64,000 nt of DNA from an uncultured bacterium (GTDB lineage Bacteria > Bacteroidota > Ignavibacteria > Kapaibacteriales > UBA2268): positions 1-64,000 of the forward strand of contig CALLXS010000054.1 in NCBI GenBank assembly GCA_937875295.1, written 5' to 3'. A program made the position numbers and the translations under genes. The notes beneath the pieces were generated by a model, which was not told the origin of the DNA, did not search any database, and worked only from the letters and a program-made list of their open reading frames with translations. Below are positions 51,586 through 61,084 of this stretch, piece by piece; position 1 is the stretch's first letter, and every line of letters starts with the position of its first letter.

Positions 51586-53784
51586 TTATTTACTAATTAT
51601 CAATTTATTAAAAGTGCTTTTATTATTTATTGTAGTTTTCAAGAAATATGCACCATTTGATATAGATTGAGTCAACAAAGTCTTATGTAAAATACCACTC
51701 TGAGAATATCCAGAATATATTTGCATAATTTCATTACCAAAAATATCACAAATTGCAATTTCTATATGAGAAGATTTTTCTAATATAATTTCTAAAACAG
51801 CTTCATTCGTTGTAATTGGATTAGTATATTTTAATTCAAAAGAATTTTGCAAATTGGATACATTTACTGGTCTAAAAATATTATATAAATTTAATTTTCC
51901 CCAACCCCATAATTCATTTGGTACTTCTTTTGTTTCATTATCTTTGGTAGCACCATTTTTCAATAATTCAATGGTTTCTTGTGGAGTTAAATTATTATTT
52001 TGAGATAATAAAATTGCAACTGCTCCAGTTACTACAGGTGAACTCATAGATGTACCATTTAAACAAGCATAAGGATAACTATTACCGTTTTTTTCAATTA
52101 CCGCAGTTACAAGTAGTCTACTTTGTCCATTATCGCTATATTCACTATCAAAAGAACTTACTGCAGAGGAAATACACATTCCCGGGGCAACTATATCTGG
52201 TTTTACTCTATTATCAACACTTGGTCCGTGACTTGAGAAGGAAGCTAAACCTCCAGATTTCCCACCTGATTTTATAGTCATTCCTCTATAATTCATATAA
52301 CTCGTCTTTGATGTAAATGCTCCTACAGCTATAGCACTTTTAGTAGAAGAAAAGTCAGAAATGGTAGAATTCGTGTTTCCTTCATCTTCAATCCCTCTAT
52401 ATCTAAAAAATGAACTTTCGATACCATAATAATCTACTAAATACCAATTCCACATATTAATTTTTCCTTCATCGGCTTTGGCAGAGATTCTAAATAAAAA
52501 TTTATTATTGCACTTTGCATCAACAAAGGCGTGAGGTTTGTTATTAAAAGGACTTTTGTTAAGAAAAATACTAATCTCGCAAGTATCATTACCTTCGACA
52601 AATAAATGATTAATAATTGTATCGATAGCAGTACTATGATATTCAGTTTGATATTTTGCTTTTAATGAATTTCTATCTACAATTTCAAAATTAAATTCAA
52701 ATGGTTTGTCCTCTTCGCCCCAAGCATCTATCCAAATTCCATTTTTTGTTTGTTGAGAATTATAATAATTATTAATATTTGTAATAAGTGGTGCATCTTG
52801 AGTAAGATTTTTGTCAATATGGAGTTTTGTATTGCCATCATTTCCAGCAGAAAGAACAAAGATTTTTCCTTTTCCTGTCAATCCATCAATAGCTTGAGAA
52901 AAAAGTGAAGTACCATCATGAGGTCCTATTTGCCCACCCCAACTTAAATTAACTACTGCTGGCTTGCCAATTGATTCAGCATATTTAAAGATATAATTCA
53001 CACCATCTACAATATCGCTTGCCCCGGTATTTTTCCATTGTTCTTGTGATGGTGGAGTGAGTGAGACAATTACCAACTCTGACTTTTTTGCAATTCCAAT
53101 GCTTTGCTCTGCAGTTTCGACATTTTGCCCTACAGCTATTCCGGCTACATGAGTACCATGAGACCCGGCTCTCGTATCAGATTTTGCTTGCAGAATTTGA
53201 TTGCTACCTACTAATTCTCTTCCATAGGAGAAGCCTTCAGGATGCTTTCCAGAAGTCCCTTGCTCCCAAACTCTTGTAATAATTAAAGTGCTGTCAAGTG
53301 GATTCACAAAAGCAGGATGAGTATAATCGAAACCTGCATCGATAATCCCAACTACTACTCCTTCGCCATTATATGCTTTAGGCAAATCTTTACCTTCGAT
53401 TACTTCTTGTATGTGAGTAATAATTTTAGCGCTATCTAAAGTGGGCGATGCGTAATTTCCTGTCTCGATATAAACTATGCCAGGTAATTGAATAAATTCA
53501 ATATATTTATCGAAACTTACTCTCACTGTAGCTATTCCAGCTACAACTGTTGAAAATTTTGCTCCTATTGCTTTAGCTTTTTCAAAGTCAAAGTCATTAT
53601 TTAATTTGCAAATAATCGATATATCATAATCATTTGCCAACAATTTATTTGCTTCTTTTGATTCAGATTGCAAAGTTTTGAATAATTTATATGCTTCTGG
53701 AGAAAACTTAGAATTTGCATTTGCAATAATATTACTCATCATCATCAGAGCAATAACTAATATTATTTGTAATTTTCTTTTCAT
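51586..53784 (-). CDS. Subtilisin-family (S8) peptidase with T9SS domain
   Basis: The 732-residue secreted protease has a signal peptide (1-23). A propeptide-like region follows, then the S8 domain with Asp149 (VGIIDAGFDYTHP), His209 (SHGTHVAGIAVG), oxyanion Asn near NLSWGG/SAGNDG, and catalytic Ser at about 581 (LNGTSMSSPVVTGAVA). An insert of about 200 residues separates the oxyanion region from Ser. The C-terminal 85 residues (ELKYTNPITTNEA, CDIFGNEIMQI, SISNGAYFLKTTI) form a T9SS sorting domain. It should cut extracellular proteins. The 232-base gap upstream is shared with the epimerase gene on the other strand. Confidence 0.92.
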   Translation of the reverse strand: MKRKLQIILVIALMMMSNIIANANSKFSPEAYKLFKTLQSESKEANKLLANDYDISIICKLNNDFDFEKAKAIGAKFSTVVAGIATVRVSFDKYIEFIQLPGIVYIETGNYASPTLDSAKIITHIQEVIEGKDLPKAYNGEGVVVGIIDAGFDYTHPAFVNPLDSTLIITRVWEQGTSGKHPEGFSYGRELVGSNQILQAKSDTRAGSHGTHVAGIAVGQNVETAEQSIGIAKKSELVIVSLTPPSQEQWKNTGASDIVDGVNYIFKYAESIGKPAVVNLSWGGQIGPHDGTSLFSQAIDGLTGKGKIFVLSAGNDGNTKLHIDKNLTQDAPLITNINNYYNSQQTKNGIWIDAWGEEDKPFEFNFEIVDRNSLKAKYQTEYHSTAIDTIINHLFVEGNDTCEISIFLNKSPFNNKPHAFVDAKCNNKFLFRISAKADEGKINMWNWYLVDYYGIESSFFRYRGIEDEGNTNSTISDFSSTKSAIAVGAFTSKTSYMNYRGMTIKSGGKSGGLASFSSHGPSVDNRVKPDIVAPGMCISSAVSSFDSEYSDNGQSRLLVTAVIEKNGNSYPYACLNGTSMSSPVVTGAVAILLSQNNNLTPQETIELLKNGATKDNETKEVPNELWGWGKLNLYNIFRPVNVSNLQNSFELKYTNPITTNEAVLEIILEKSSHIEIAICDIFGNEIMQIYSGYSQSGILHKTLLTQSISNGAYFLKTTINNKSTFNKLIISK

Positions 53785-54016
53785 TGCACTTTAACCTTTA
53801 TTATTTATTTGTTTAGTTCAGATTCTATATTTAAACTTAATATACTATGCAAAAATAATAAAATTGATCAATATTGTAATAGTTAAATAAAAAACATCTT
53901 ATTATTTTTTTTTGCAAAATTGTAAATTATTCTATTATTTATTAATAAGCATAATTATATAAAATTGTGTATTTTTGTAGTTTGATAATAATTATAATAT
54001 TAAATAGAAAATAATA

Positions 54017-54955
54017 ATGGCAAGAGTTTTAATTACTGGTGGTGCAGGATTTTTAGGTTCGCATTTATGCGATAAATTTATAAAAGAAAATTATGAAGTG
54101 ATTTGTATGGATAATTTCCTTACAGGTACAGCAGAAAATATTTCGCATTTACTCGGCAATCCTAATTTCACTCTAATTCAATATAATGTCAGCAATTACA
54201 TTCATATCACTGGCGAATTAGATTATATCCTTCATTTTGCTTCTCCGGCATCTCCTTTCGATTATCTTAAATATCCTATTCAAACTCTTAAAGTCGGCTC
54301 GCTTGGCACGATGAATTGTCTAGGATTAGCCAAAGCAAAAAATGCTCGCTTTCTATTAGCTTCTACGAGCGAAGTGTATGGTGATCCACTAATTCATCCA
54401 CAATATGAAGGATATTGGGGAAATGTAAATCCAATTGGTATACGTGGTGTATATGATGAAGCTAAACGCTTTGCTGAAGCTATCACAATGGCATATTATA
54501 GGTATCATAATGTAGATACTCGAATCGTTAGAATATTTAATACTTACGGTCCAAGGATGAGAATTAATGATGGTCGTGCTATACCAGCTTTTATTTCTCA
54601 AGCCTTAAATAATGAAGATGTTACTGTATTTGGTGATGGATCTCAGACGCGTTCTGTATGCTATGTAGATGATTTAGTAGAAGGAATTTATAAACTTTTA
54701 CTCAGCGATGAAATTGAACCTGTAAATATAGGCAATCCAAGTGAAATTACTATGCTCGACTTAGCTAAAGAAATTATAGAATTAACTAACTCAAAAAGCA
54801 AGATCGTCTATAATGATTTACCTCAAGATGACCCAAAAGTTCGCAAACCTGATACAACAAAAGCTAAAACTTTATTGAATTGGTCTGCAAAAGTAGATAG
54901 GAAAATCGGATTACAGAAAACTATTGATGATTTTCGAAAAAGATTAGGAAAATAA
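54017..54955 (+). CDS. UDP-glucuronate decarboxylase-like SDR epimerase
   Basis: This 312-residue extended short-chain dehydrogenase has the NAD motif TGGAGFLG (7-14) and catalytic Tyr146 and Lys150 (GVYDEAKR), with Thr/Ser in ASTSEVYG. The order [30 protein letters not shown] and [22 protein letters not shown] is characteristic of UDP-xylose synthase-type enzymes (UXS). These convert UDP-glucuronate to UDP-xylose. An exact activity cannot be read from the sequence alone, because dTDP-glucose dehydratases look similar. The gene stands alone; purM follows after 145 bases. Confidence 0.85.
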   Translation: MARVLITGGAGFLGSHLCDKFIKENYEVICMDNFLTGTAENISHLLGNPNFTLIQYNVSNYIHITGELDYILHFASPASPFDYLKYPIQTLKVGSLGTMNCLGLAKAKNARFLLASTSEVYGDPLIHPQYEGYWGNVNPIGIRGVYDEAKRFAEAITMAYYRYHNVDTRIVRIFNTYGPRMRINDGRAIPAFISQALNNEDVTVFGDGSQTRSVCYVDDLVEGIYKLLLSDEIEPVNIGNPSEITMLDLAKEIIELTNSKSKIVYNDLPQDDPKVRKPDTTKAKTLLNWSAKVDRKIGLQKTIDDFRKRLGK

Positions 54956-55100
54956 AATCAAATTATTGTTAGCAAACTGAATTTTAAAATTCTTTTTTGC
55001 ATTAAATTAATTATTTGTTAGAAATAATAAATTTTAATCTTATAATAACGACGGCTTAATTCCGTTTCAAATTAAATAAAAATTAAACTTAGATAAATGT

Positions 55101-56096
55101 ATGGAAAATAATACCTATAAAGCAGCTGGAGTCGATATCCAAGCTGGCGAAGAAACTGTAAAACGAATTAAACCAATGGTTAGGTCTACTTTTTCTGAAA
55201 AAGTTCTAGCAGATATTGGACTATTTGGTGGACTCTATGACGCTAAATTCGAAGATTATAAGCACCCTATCCTATGCTCCTCTACTGATGGTGTTGGTAC
55301 AAAGCTTAAAGTTGCTTTTTTAGCTAATAGGCACAATACCGTTGGGCAAGATTTAGTGAATCATTGTGTAAATGATATTCTATGTTGCGGTGCAAAACCA
55401 CTTTTCTTTTTAGATTATTTCGGTTGCGGCGAGCTTGATCCTGATGTTGCTGAGCAGGTAATAAGTGGATTTGTAAAAGCATGCAGAGAAAATTCAACTG
55501 CCCTAATAGGTGGCGAAACAGCTGAAATGCCTTCTATGTATCAAAAAGGAGAATATGATTTATCCGGCACTATAGTAGGAGTAGTAGAAAAGGACAAAAT
55601 ATTAAATGGTAGCAGGGTAGAATCCGGAAATGTTTTAATCGGTATACCTACTAATGGTTTGCAAACAAATGGTTATTCGCTTGCTAGGAAAGTCCTTTTA
55701 GAAAAATATAAAGTAAATGACTTTATACAAGAAATTAATTCAACTATTGCAGATGCTCTTCTTGCAGTACACCCATCATTTTTGCATTTAGTTATGCCAC
55801 TTTTAGATAAAGATATAATTAATGGAGTTTCGCATATCACAGGAGGAGGTATAGTAGGCAATACAAATCGCATCTTAAGAAAAGATACTCTATCTTTACA
55901 AATTGATTGGAATGCATGGGAAACATTGCCTATTTTTAAATTAATACAAAATACAGGAAAAATTTCCGATGAAGAAATGAGATATGTATTTAATTTAGGA
56001 ATTGGAATGGTGCTTTGTGTTGATAAAAATCATACTGACGAGGTTCTAAAGAGTTTAGCAAATGCAAAAGCTAAAATAATTGGTGAAGTAAAATAA
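55101..56096 (+). CDS. purM: Phosphoribosylformylglycinamidine cyclo-ligase
   Basis: The 331-residue AIR synthetase closes the imidazole ring in purine synthesis using ATP. YKAAGVDIQAGEETVKRIKP opens the protein and LCSSTDGVGTKLKVAF marks the nucleotide loop. DLVNHCVNDILCCGAKPLFFLDYFGCG is followed by IGGETAEMPSMY, and HITGGGIVGNTNRILR is near the C-terminus. The length is normal. The family motif 'ATDGVGTKL' here reads STDGVGTKL. It is followed by the transaldolase gene after 34 bases, possibly on one transcript. No purine riboswitch was recognised upstream. Confidence 0.96.
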   Translation: MENNTYKAAGVDIQAGEETVKRIKPMVRSTFSEKVLADIGLFGGLYDAKFEDYKHPILCSSTDGVGTKLKVAFLANRHNTVGQDLVNHCVNDILCCGAKPLFFLDYFGCGELDPDVAEQVISGFVKACRENSTALIGGETAEMPSMYQKGEYDLSGTIVGVVEKDKILNGSRVESGNVLIGIPTNGLQTNGYSLARKVLLEKYKVNDFIQEINSTIADALLAVHPSFLHLVMPLLDKDIINGVSHITGGGIVGNTNRILRKDTLSLQIDWNAWETLPIFKLIQNTGKISDEEMRYVFNLGIGMVLCVDKNHTDEVLKSLANAKAKIIGEVK

Positions 56097-56130
56097 ATTT
56101 TTTAAATAAATTAACAGAAAAAAGAATAAA

Positions 56131-56790
56131 ATGGAATTATATTTAGATACAGCAAATATAGAGCATATTAAAGAAGTAGCAGCTCTTGGGTTTATTAGCG
56201 GAGTAACCACTAATCCCTCACTTTTAGCAAAAGAAGACCCGAAAATTGATATTAAAAAGAGGATCTTGGAGATACATCAATTAGTTGGTGGACATTTGTC
56301 TGTGGAAGTTAATTCTCTCGATACAAATGGAATGCTTAAAGAAGCTGACGAAATTATTTCATGGTTCCCGGAAGCTACTATTAAAATCCCAATGATTCCT
56401 GCAGGGCTTGCTGCCACTAAGGAGCTATATAAGAAAGATATTCCGACTAATGTAACACTTATTTTTAGTCCTACTCAAGCTCTTGCTGCTGCTAATGCTG
56501 GTGCAACTTATGTGTCAGTATTTATGGGTAGATTAGATGATATTGCTGTCGATAGTTATGCAGTACTTAACGAAATTGGTGAGATTTGGGAGAAACAATG
56601 TTTAGATTCCTCAATAATTGCTGCCTCTATTCGACATCCTTTGCATATTATCCAAGCTGCAAAAGCTGGAGCAGATATTTCTACAGTACCATATAAAGTA
56701 TTAATGCAATCTCTTCAGCATCCTCTTACTGATAAAGGGGTAGATGCATTTGTAGCAGATTATCAAAAAATGATGTCTATGAAAAAGTAG
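56131..56790 (+). CDS. Fructose-6-phosphate aldolase/small transaldolase
   Basis: The 219-residue TIM barrel belongs to the FSA/TalC group. It starts MELYLDTANIEHIKEV and has the Schiff-base Lys85 in ATIKIPMIPAGLAA, the usual position. GVTTNPSLL lies near residues 24-32, FSPTQALAAANAGATYVSVFMGRLDD is at about 112-136, and ASIRHPLHIIQAAKAGADISTVPY follows. It interconverts sugar phosphates through dihydroxyacetone transfer or aldol cleavage; whether it acts as aldolase or transaldolase cannot be told. It lies 34 bases after purM and ends at a strong hairpin. Confidence 0.9.
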   Translation: MELYLDTANIEHIKEVAALGFISGVTTNPSLLAKEDPKIDIKKRILEIHQLVGGHLSVEVNSLDTNGMLKEADEIISWFPEATIKIPMIPAGLAATKELYKKDIPTNVTLIFSPTQALAAANAGATYVSVFMGRLDDIAVDSYAVLNEIGEIWEKQCLDSSIIAASIRHPLHIIQAAKAGADISTVPYKVLMQSLQHPLTDKGVDAFVADYQKMMSMKK

Positions 56791-56812
56791 AGATAAATAA
56801 GAAATTAATTGA

Positions 56813-56856
56813 AATAGGCTGTCCCAAGTATTTTGGAGCAGCCTATTATTATTTTT
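56813..56856 (+). terminator. Terminator after transaldolase gene
   Basis: The stem AATAGGCTG (56813-56821) / CAGCCTATT (56839-56847), with a further inner CCAA/TTGG pairing, is followed by ATTATTTTT. Confidence 0.82.
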
Positions 56857-56919
56857 GGATTATTGAATAATGATTATAATTGAATAAAGATTTATTTTAT
56901 ATACATTATATCAAATTTT

Positions 56920-56971
56920 AAAAAAAAGATTTCTACGCAAGGAAAAAACCTAGCAATAGAAAGAAAATCTA
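56920..56971 (-). terminator. Possible terminator after hutU
   Basis: On the minus strand, AGATTT next to the hutU stop pairs with AAATCT and is followed by T7. Inner segments (TCTA/TAGA and GG/CC) extend the stem with bulges. It is imperfect, so only a moderate call. Confidence 0.4.
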
Positions 56972-58618
56972 TTTCATCATTGGAATTTTAATTCCGAATT
57001 TTTTAGCATTTTCTATAGCTCTTTCATATCCAGCATCAGAGTGTCTTATTATTCCCATTAACGGATCATAAGTCAATACTCTGCTAAGACGTGTATTTGC
57101 TTCATCAGAGCCGTCTGCTACTACTACCATACCAGCGTGAAGAGACATTCCCATTCCGACTCCTCCTCCATGATGTAAAGATACCCATGAAGCTCCACCT
57201 AAAGTGTTTAATGCAAAATTAAAATAAACCCAATCTGCAATTGCATCAGAACCATCTTTCATTGATTCAGTTTCTCTGTGCGGTGATGCTACAGAACCGC
57301 AATCTAAATGATCTCGTCCAATTACTATAGGAGCTGATACTTTACCAGTTTTAACTAATTCATTGAATTTTAGACCAGCTTTCATTCTATCACCATATCC
57401 GAGCCAACAAATTCTTGATGGTAGAGCCTGATAACCTATTCTACTTTGTGCATTTTTAATCCATCGGTGCAAAGGTTCATCATTAGGGAATAATTCCATT
57501 ACAGCATCATCAGTTACTTTTATGTCTGCAGGATCTCCAGAGAGAGCTACCCAACGGAAAGGACCTTTTCCGTCGCAGAATAATGGACGAATATAGGCAG
57601 GGACGAATCCAGGGAAATCAAAGGCATTTTGAACATTAGCATATTCTTTAGCAATGCCTCTAATATTATTTCCATAATCAAAAGTAATTGCACCACGTTT
57701 TTGCATTTCGAGCATAGCTTGTACGTGAATACCAATTGATTTATATGATTCTTCTAAATATTTTTCGGGATTATTTATTCTTAATTCGTCAGCTTCAGCT
57801 TTAGTATATCCAGCTGGATAATAACCATTTAATGGGTCGTGTGATGAAGTTTGATCAGTAAGAACATCTGGAATAATATTTCTACGAATTAATTCAGGTA
57901 ATACTTCTGCAGTATTTCCAATTAATCCAATTGCAACAGCTTTTTTCTCTTTTTTGTATTGTTCGACTAATTCGAGTGCTTTGTCTAAATTATCGACTTT
58001 CAGATCGCAATATCCATCGTGAATGCGTTTATCGATACGAGTTTCGTCGATTTCTACAGTTATTGATACAGCTCCAGCGAAGGTTGCAGCAAGAGGTTGA
58101 GCTCCACCCATTCCGCCCATTCCGCCAGTAAGTAAGAATTTTCCACATAAATCACCACCGAAATATTGTCTTGCTACTTCAGCAAAAGTTTCGTAAGTAC
58201 CTTGCACGATTCCCTGAGTACCGATATAAATCCAAGAGCCTGCGGTCATTTGACCATACATAATTAATCCTAAAGCATCAAGTCGGCGGAATTCTTCCCA
58301 TGTAGCCCATTTAGGTACTAAATTTGAATTTGCAATAATCACACGTGGGGCAGCTGTATATGTGGGGACTACAGCAACAGGTTTGCCAGATTGCACTAAT
58401 AATGTCTCGTCCGGCTCTAAGTTAATTAGTGAGTCAATTATTGCGTCGTAGCATTCCCAATTTCTTGCAGCTTTGCCTAAGCCACCATATACGATTAATT
58501 GTTCGGGTTTTTCAGCATTTTCCGGGTCAAGGTTGTGCTGAATCATTCTATAAGCGGCTTCAATTTGCCAATTTTTACATTTTAAATTAGTGCCTCGAGG
58601 CACTTTTACAGTACGCAT
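56969..58618 (-). CDS. hutU: Urocanate hydratase (urocanase)
   Basis: The 549-residue enzyme converts urocanate to imidazolonepropionate in histidine degradation with a tightly bound [22 protein letters not shown] opens it, and [18 protein letters not shown] follows. [30 protein letters not shown] is the NAD-binding Gly-rich region at about 160-190. The C-terminal [20 protein letters not shown] and [11 protein letters not shown] are also family marks. The active-site [17 protein letters not shown] region is present. hutH, hutI and hutG are not in the window. It is the only hut gene here, divergent from no close partner. Confidence 0.97.
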   Translation of the reverse strand: MRTVKVPRGTNLKCKNWQIEAAYRMIQHNLDPENAEKPEQLIVYGGLGKAARNWECYDAIIDSLINLEPDETLLVQSGKPVAVVPTYTAAPRVIIANSNLVPKWATWEEFRRLDALGLIMYGQMTAGSWIYIGTQGIVQGTYETFAEVARQYFGGDLCGKFLLTGGMGGMGGAQPLAATFAGAVSITVEIDETRIDKRIHDGYCDLKVDNLDKALELVEQYKKEKKAVAIGLIGNTAEVLPELIRRNIIPDVLTDQTSSHDPLNGYYPAGYTKAEADELRINNPEKYLEESYKSIGIHVQAMLEMQKRGAITFDYGNNIRGIAKEYANVQNAFDFPGFVPAYIRPLFCDGKGPFRWVALSGDPADIKVTDDAVMELFPNDEPLHRWIKNAQSRIGYQALPSRICWLGYGDRMKAGLKFNELVKTGKVSAPIVIGRDHLDCGSVASPHRETESMKDGSDAIADWVYFNFALNTLGGASWVSLHHGGGVGMGMSLHAGMVVVADGSDEANTRLSRVLTYDPLMGIIRHSDAGYERAIENAKKFGIKIPMMK

Positions 58619-58753
58619 TGCTTTATATTACCTTAGTTAATATTTATATAATGTTATTATTTTTTGTTTAGAATATATTATTGATAATTTAAGAAAATCT
58701 TATTATATAATGCAAAATTACGGAAAAAGTAGGAGAAATGATAATCATAATAA

Positions 58754-59374
58754 TTATTTAATTATTTCGCCATTTTCATAACTCCAGAATAGTAAATCGA
58801 GTTCATCGATAGGGATATCAATATCTTTTGCAAAATCATTGAATATTTTCTCAGTTTCTAAATAATTATTTTTAGTATTTATTTGTGGTAATTTTTTAAA
58901 AATTCCATTATTTACCAAATTTTTCAAGATATGTCTATCTAATATAGCTAATCCTTCGTAACCTATATTTCTCATAAAATGTGAGGCTTCTTTCATTCCG
59001 AAACCATTTACAACTTTTTGCAAGGTATTTCTTTTTTCAATTGTACTAAAATTAGAATCAAGAATTGCTAAAACATCTGGAAAATAATCAATAGCTTTGA
59101 TTAGTCTTTCTGACTTTTGATTATGAAATCGAATATAATGCAAAGGGGAATTTAATAGCTCTACTGGATTAAACCTTTTATTATAAAAATCAAGTGATTG
59201 TAATTTGTTTTGTACTTGTAAAGCAGATTTAGCCTTGCTCTGAGGTGTGCAAATACAAAAGCATAATTCATAGAAATAATTCTCTCGCTTAATTTGCTTA
59301 AATTCAAGCAAACGTAATTTAATTTTATCTTTATTTTTTTGGTAATGCTTAATTAATTCAGGGTCTAATGGCAT
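58754..59374 (-). CDS. 8-oxoguanine DNA glycosylase/lyase, OGG2 type
   Basis: The 206-residue helix-hairpin-helix glycosylase removes 8-oxoguanine and cuts the DNA strand. The catalytic Lys128 is in GFGMKEASHFMRNIGYEGLAILDRHIL, with Asp146 in LDRHIL; this arrangement (G-K-A-hFLRN-G) belongs to OGG2, best known from archaea and some thermophilic bacteria. The N-terminal FYELCFCICTPQSKAKSALQVQNKL is the usual first helix pair. No iron-sulphur cluster Cys motif follows, unlike endonuclease III. It lies downstream of hutU on the same strand but divergent from the znu genes. Confidence 0.85.
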   Translation of the reverse strand: MPLDPELIKHYQKNKDKIKLRLLEFKQIKRENYFYELCFCICTPQSKAKSALQVQNKLQSLDFYNKRFNPVELLNSPLHYIRFHNQKSERLIKAIDYFPDVLAILDSNFSTIEKRNTLQKVVNGFGMKEASHFMRNIGYEGLAILDRHILKNLVNNGIFKKLPQINTKNNYLETEKIFNDFAKDIDIPIDELDLLFWSYENGEIIK

Positions 59375-59512
59375 TTTCTCTTAAATCTCAGAAATAATAT
59401 TATTAAATACACGGAAAATTTTTATTTTTATTTTTATACATTAATTTAAATTATTAAATTGCATATTAATAATAATAATGTACATTATATTAAATTAAAT
59501 TAGGTAAATACG

Positions 59513-60286
59513 ATAAATAAAGAGATAAATCAGATAGAAGATATATTAAAAGTACAGAATTTATCACTCAATATTGATAATATTCAGATATTAGATAATA
59601 TTAATTTCACTGCTAAAAGTGGGGAATATATTTCTATAATTGGACAAAATGGTGCTGGAAAATCTACATTAATAAAAGCAATTGCAGGACTCTATTCTCA
59701 ATACTCAGGGGAAATAATTGTACTAAATCAAAATGCTAAGCACATTAAAATTAATGAAATTGGTTATGTCCCTCAAGTAAAATCATTAGATAGAAATTTC
59801 CCAGCTAAGCTAATAGAATTAGTTGCCTCCGGCATCACTCGCACTTGGAATTGGAAAATATCAAAAAATAACTTTGAAAAATCTTTTGAAATATTAAAAA
59901 AATTTAATATTGATAGATTATATAATAGAAATTTAAATTCATTATCCGGTGGAGAACTTCAGAGAGGATATTTAGCTAGAGCTTTAGTGGGCAATCCAAA
60001 ATTATTATTACTCGATGAACCAGCTTCAGGAGTCGATTCAAATGCAGAATCTGATTTAATTTTAATTTTAGAAGAATATAAGCTTAATAATAAAATTGCT
60101 ATAGTTTCGGTTACTCATGATTGGAATGCTGCATATCACCACTCAGACAAAGTTCTTATGCTTAATATTAAGCAGTATTGTTTTGATTCCCCTAAAGTAG
60201 CTTTTACAGACGAAAACCTGCGTAAATTATATGGTCACTTAAACCATAAGCACAAAATGCAATTCGGAGGGCAACACAATGATTGA
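59513..60286 (+). CDS. ZnuC-like metal ABC transporter ATPase, non-canonical start
   Basis: The frame is open from 59504 to 60286 and encodes a complete ABC ATPase: ILKVQNLSLNIDN, Walker A GQNGAGKST, Q-loop YVPQVKSLDRNFP, signature LSGGELQRGYLARAL, Walker B LLLLDEPASGVD and switch His VTHDW. It ends with a His-containing tail (HLNHKHKM). Sequence between Walker A and the signature is ZnuC/MntA-like. No ATG, GTG, TTG or CTG precedes Walker A. I place the start at ATA 59513 (AGGT seven bases before), giving 257 residues; ACG 59510 is the alternative. The GTG at 59987 would give a useless fragment. The gene overlaps znuB by eight bases. It powers import of zinc or manganese. Confidence 0.82.
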   Translation: MNKEINQIEDILKVQNLSLNIDNIQILDNINFTAKSGEYISIIGQNGAGKSTLIKAIAGLYSQYSGEIIVLNQNAKHIKINEIGYVPQVKSLDRNFPAKLIELVASGITRTWNWKISKNNFEKSFEILKKFNIDRLYNRNLNSLSGGELQRGYLARALVGNPKLLLLDEPASGVDSNAESDLILILEEYKLNNKIAIVSVTHDWNAAYHHSDKVLMLNIKQYCFDSPKVAFTDENLRKLYGHLNHKHKMQFGGQHND

Positions 60287-61079
60287 TATTATACTTATGC
60301 CATTTATGCTTAGAGCTTTGGGAGCAGGCATTTTAGTTGCGATTATGGGTAGCATTTTAAGTCCATTTATAGTGCAGAGGAAAATGAGTTTCCTTGGTGA
60401 TGGTCTAGCTCACGCAGCTTTTGGTGGAGTTGCATTGGGACTATTATTAGGTTTCGAACCACTTTGGATTGCAATACCATTCACACTTTTTGTATCTTTA
60501 GGAATTTCTTGGGTGAAAGATAATACAAATATTGAACAAGATACTTCTATAGGGATATTTTTTGCAGTATCGGTAGCTTTAGGTGTAGTATTTCTTTCTT
60601 TAAAGCATTCATATACAGTAGATGCTTATTCTTATTTATTTGGCTCTATATTATCAGTATCGCAGTTTGATTTGTTTATATCGTTAATTATGACAATAAT
60701 TACATTAATATTAATGTATTTATTTTGGGGATATTGGGCTTATGCTACATTTGATATTGAATTAGCAAAAGCTGATAAACTAAATGTAAAGCGTGATGAT
60801 ATGATTTTATCTGCTTTAATTAGTTTAGTAATAGTTTTATCAGTGAAATTAGTCGGAATAGTTCTAATAGCTTCATTTTTAGTAATACCAGCAGCATCAG
60901 CTAAATTAGTTTCTAAATCATTTTCGCAAATGTGTATTTTATCTGTGATTATTGGAGTAAGTGGTTCAATAATTGGATTAATTTTATCTGTTTATTTGGA
61001 TATGCCATCGGGTGCAATAATCATTCTGGTGCAAGCATTCGTATTTATAATTTTTACAATTTTTAAATTACGCAAATAG
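60279..61079 (+). CDS. znuB: ZnuB-like metal ABC transporter permease
   Basis: The 266-residue ABC-3 family permease has about eight transmembrane helices. The N-terminal LGAGILVAIMGSILSPFIVQRKMSFLGDGLAHAAFGGVALG is the family signature, including the D-HA loop. ILIASFLVIPAASAKLVSKSF near 205-225 is the second conserved region. The pair ZnuC-ZnuB imports zinc or manganese; the metal cannot be distinguished by sequence. No substrate-binding protein gene (znuA) is next to them. It overlaps the ATPase gene by eight bases and is followed after five bases by ccmB. Confidence 0.9.
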   Translation: MIDIILMPFMLRALGAGILVAIMGSILSPFIVQRKMSFLGDGLAHAAFGGVALGLLLGFEPLWIAIPFTLFVSLGISWVKDNTNIEQDTSIGIFFAVSVALGVVFLSLKHSYTVDAYSYLFGSILSVSQFDLFISLIMTIITLILMYLFWGYWAYATFDIELAKADKLNVKRDDMILSALISLVIVLSVKLVGIVLIASFLVIPAASAKLVSKSFSQMCILSVIIGVSGSIIGLILSVYLDMPSGAIIILVQAFVFIIFTIFKLRK

Positions 61080-61084
61080 AAAAA

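Noticed and set aside
53970..53977. TATTTTTG as a Bacteroidota -7 element before the UXS-type gene
   Set aside because: The motif fits but no TTTG lies about 20 bases upstream, and such motifs are common by chance in AT-rich DNA.
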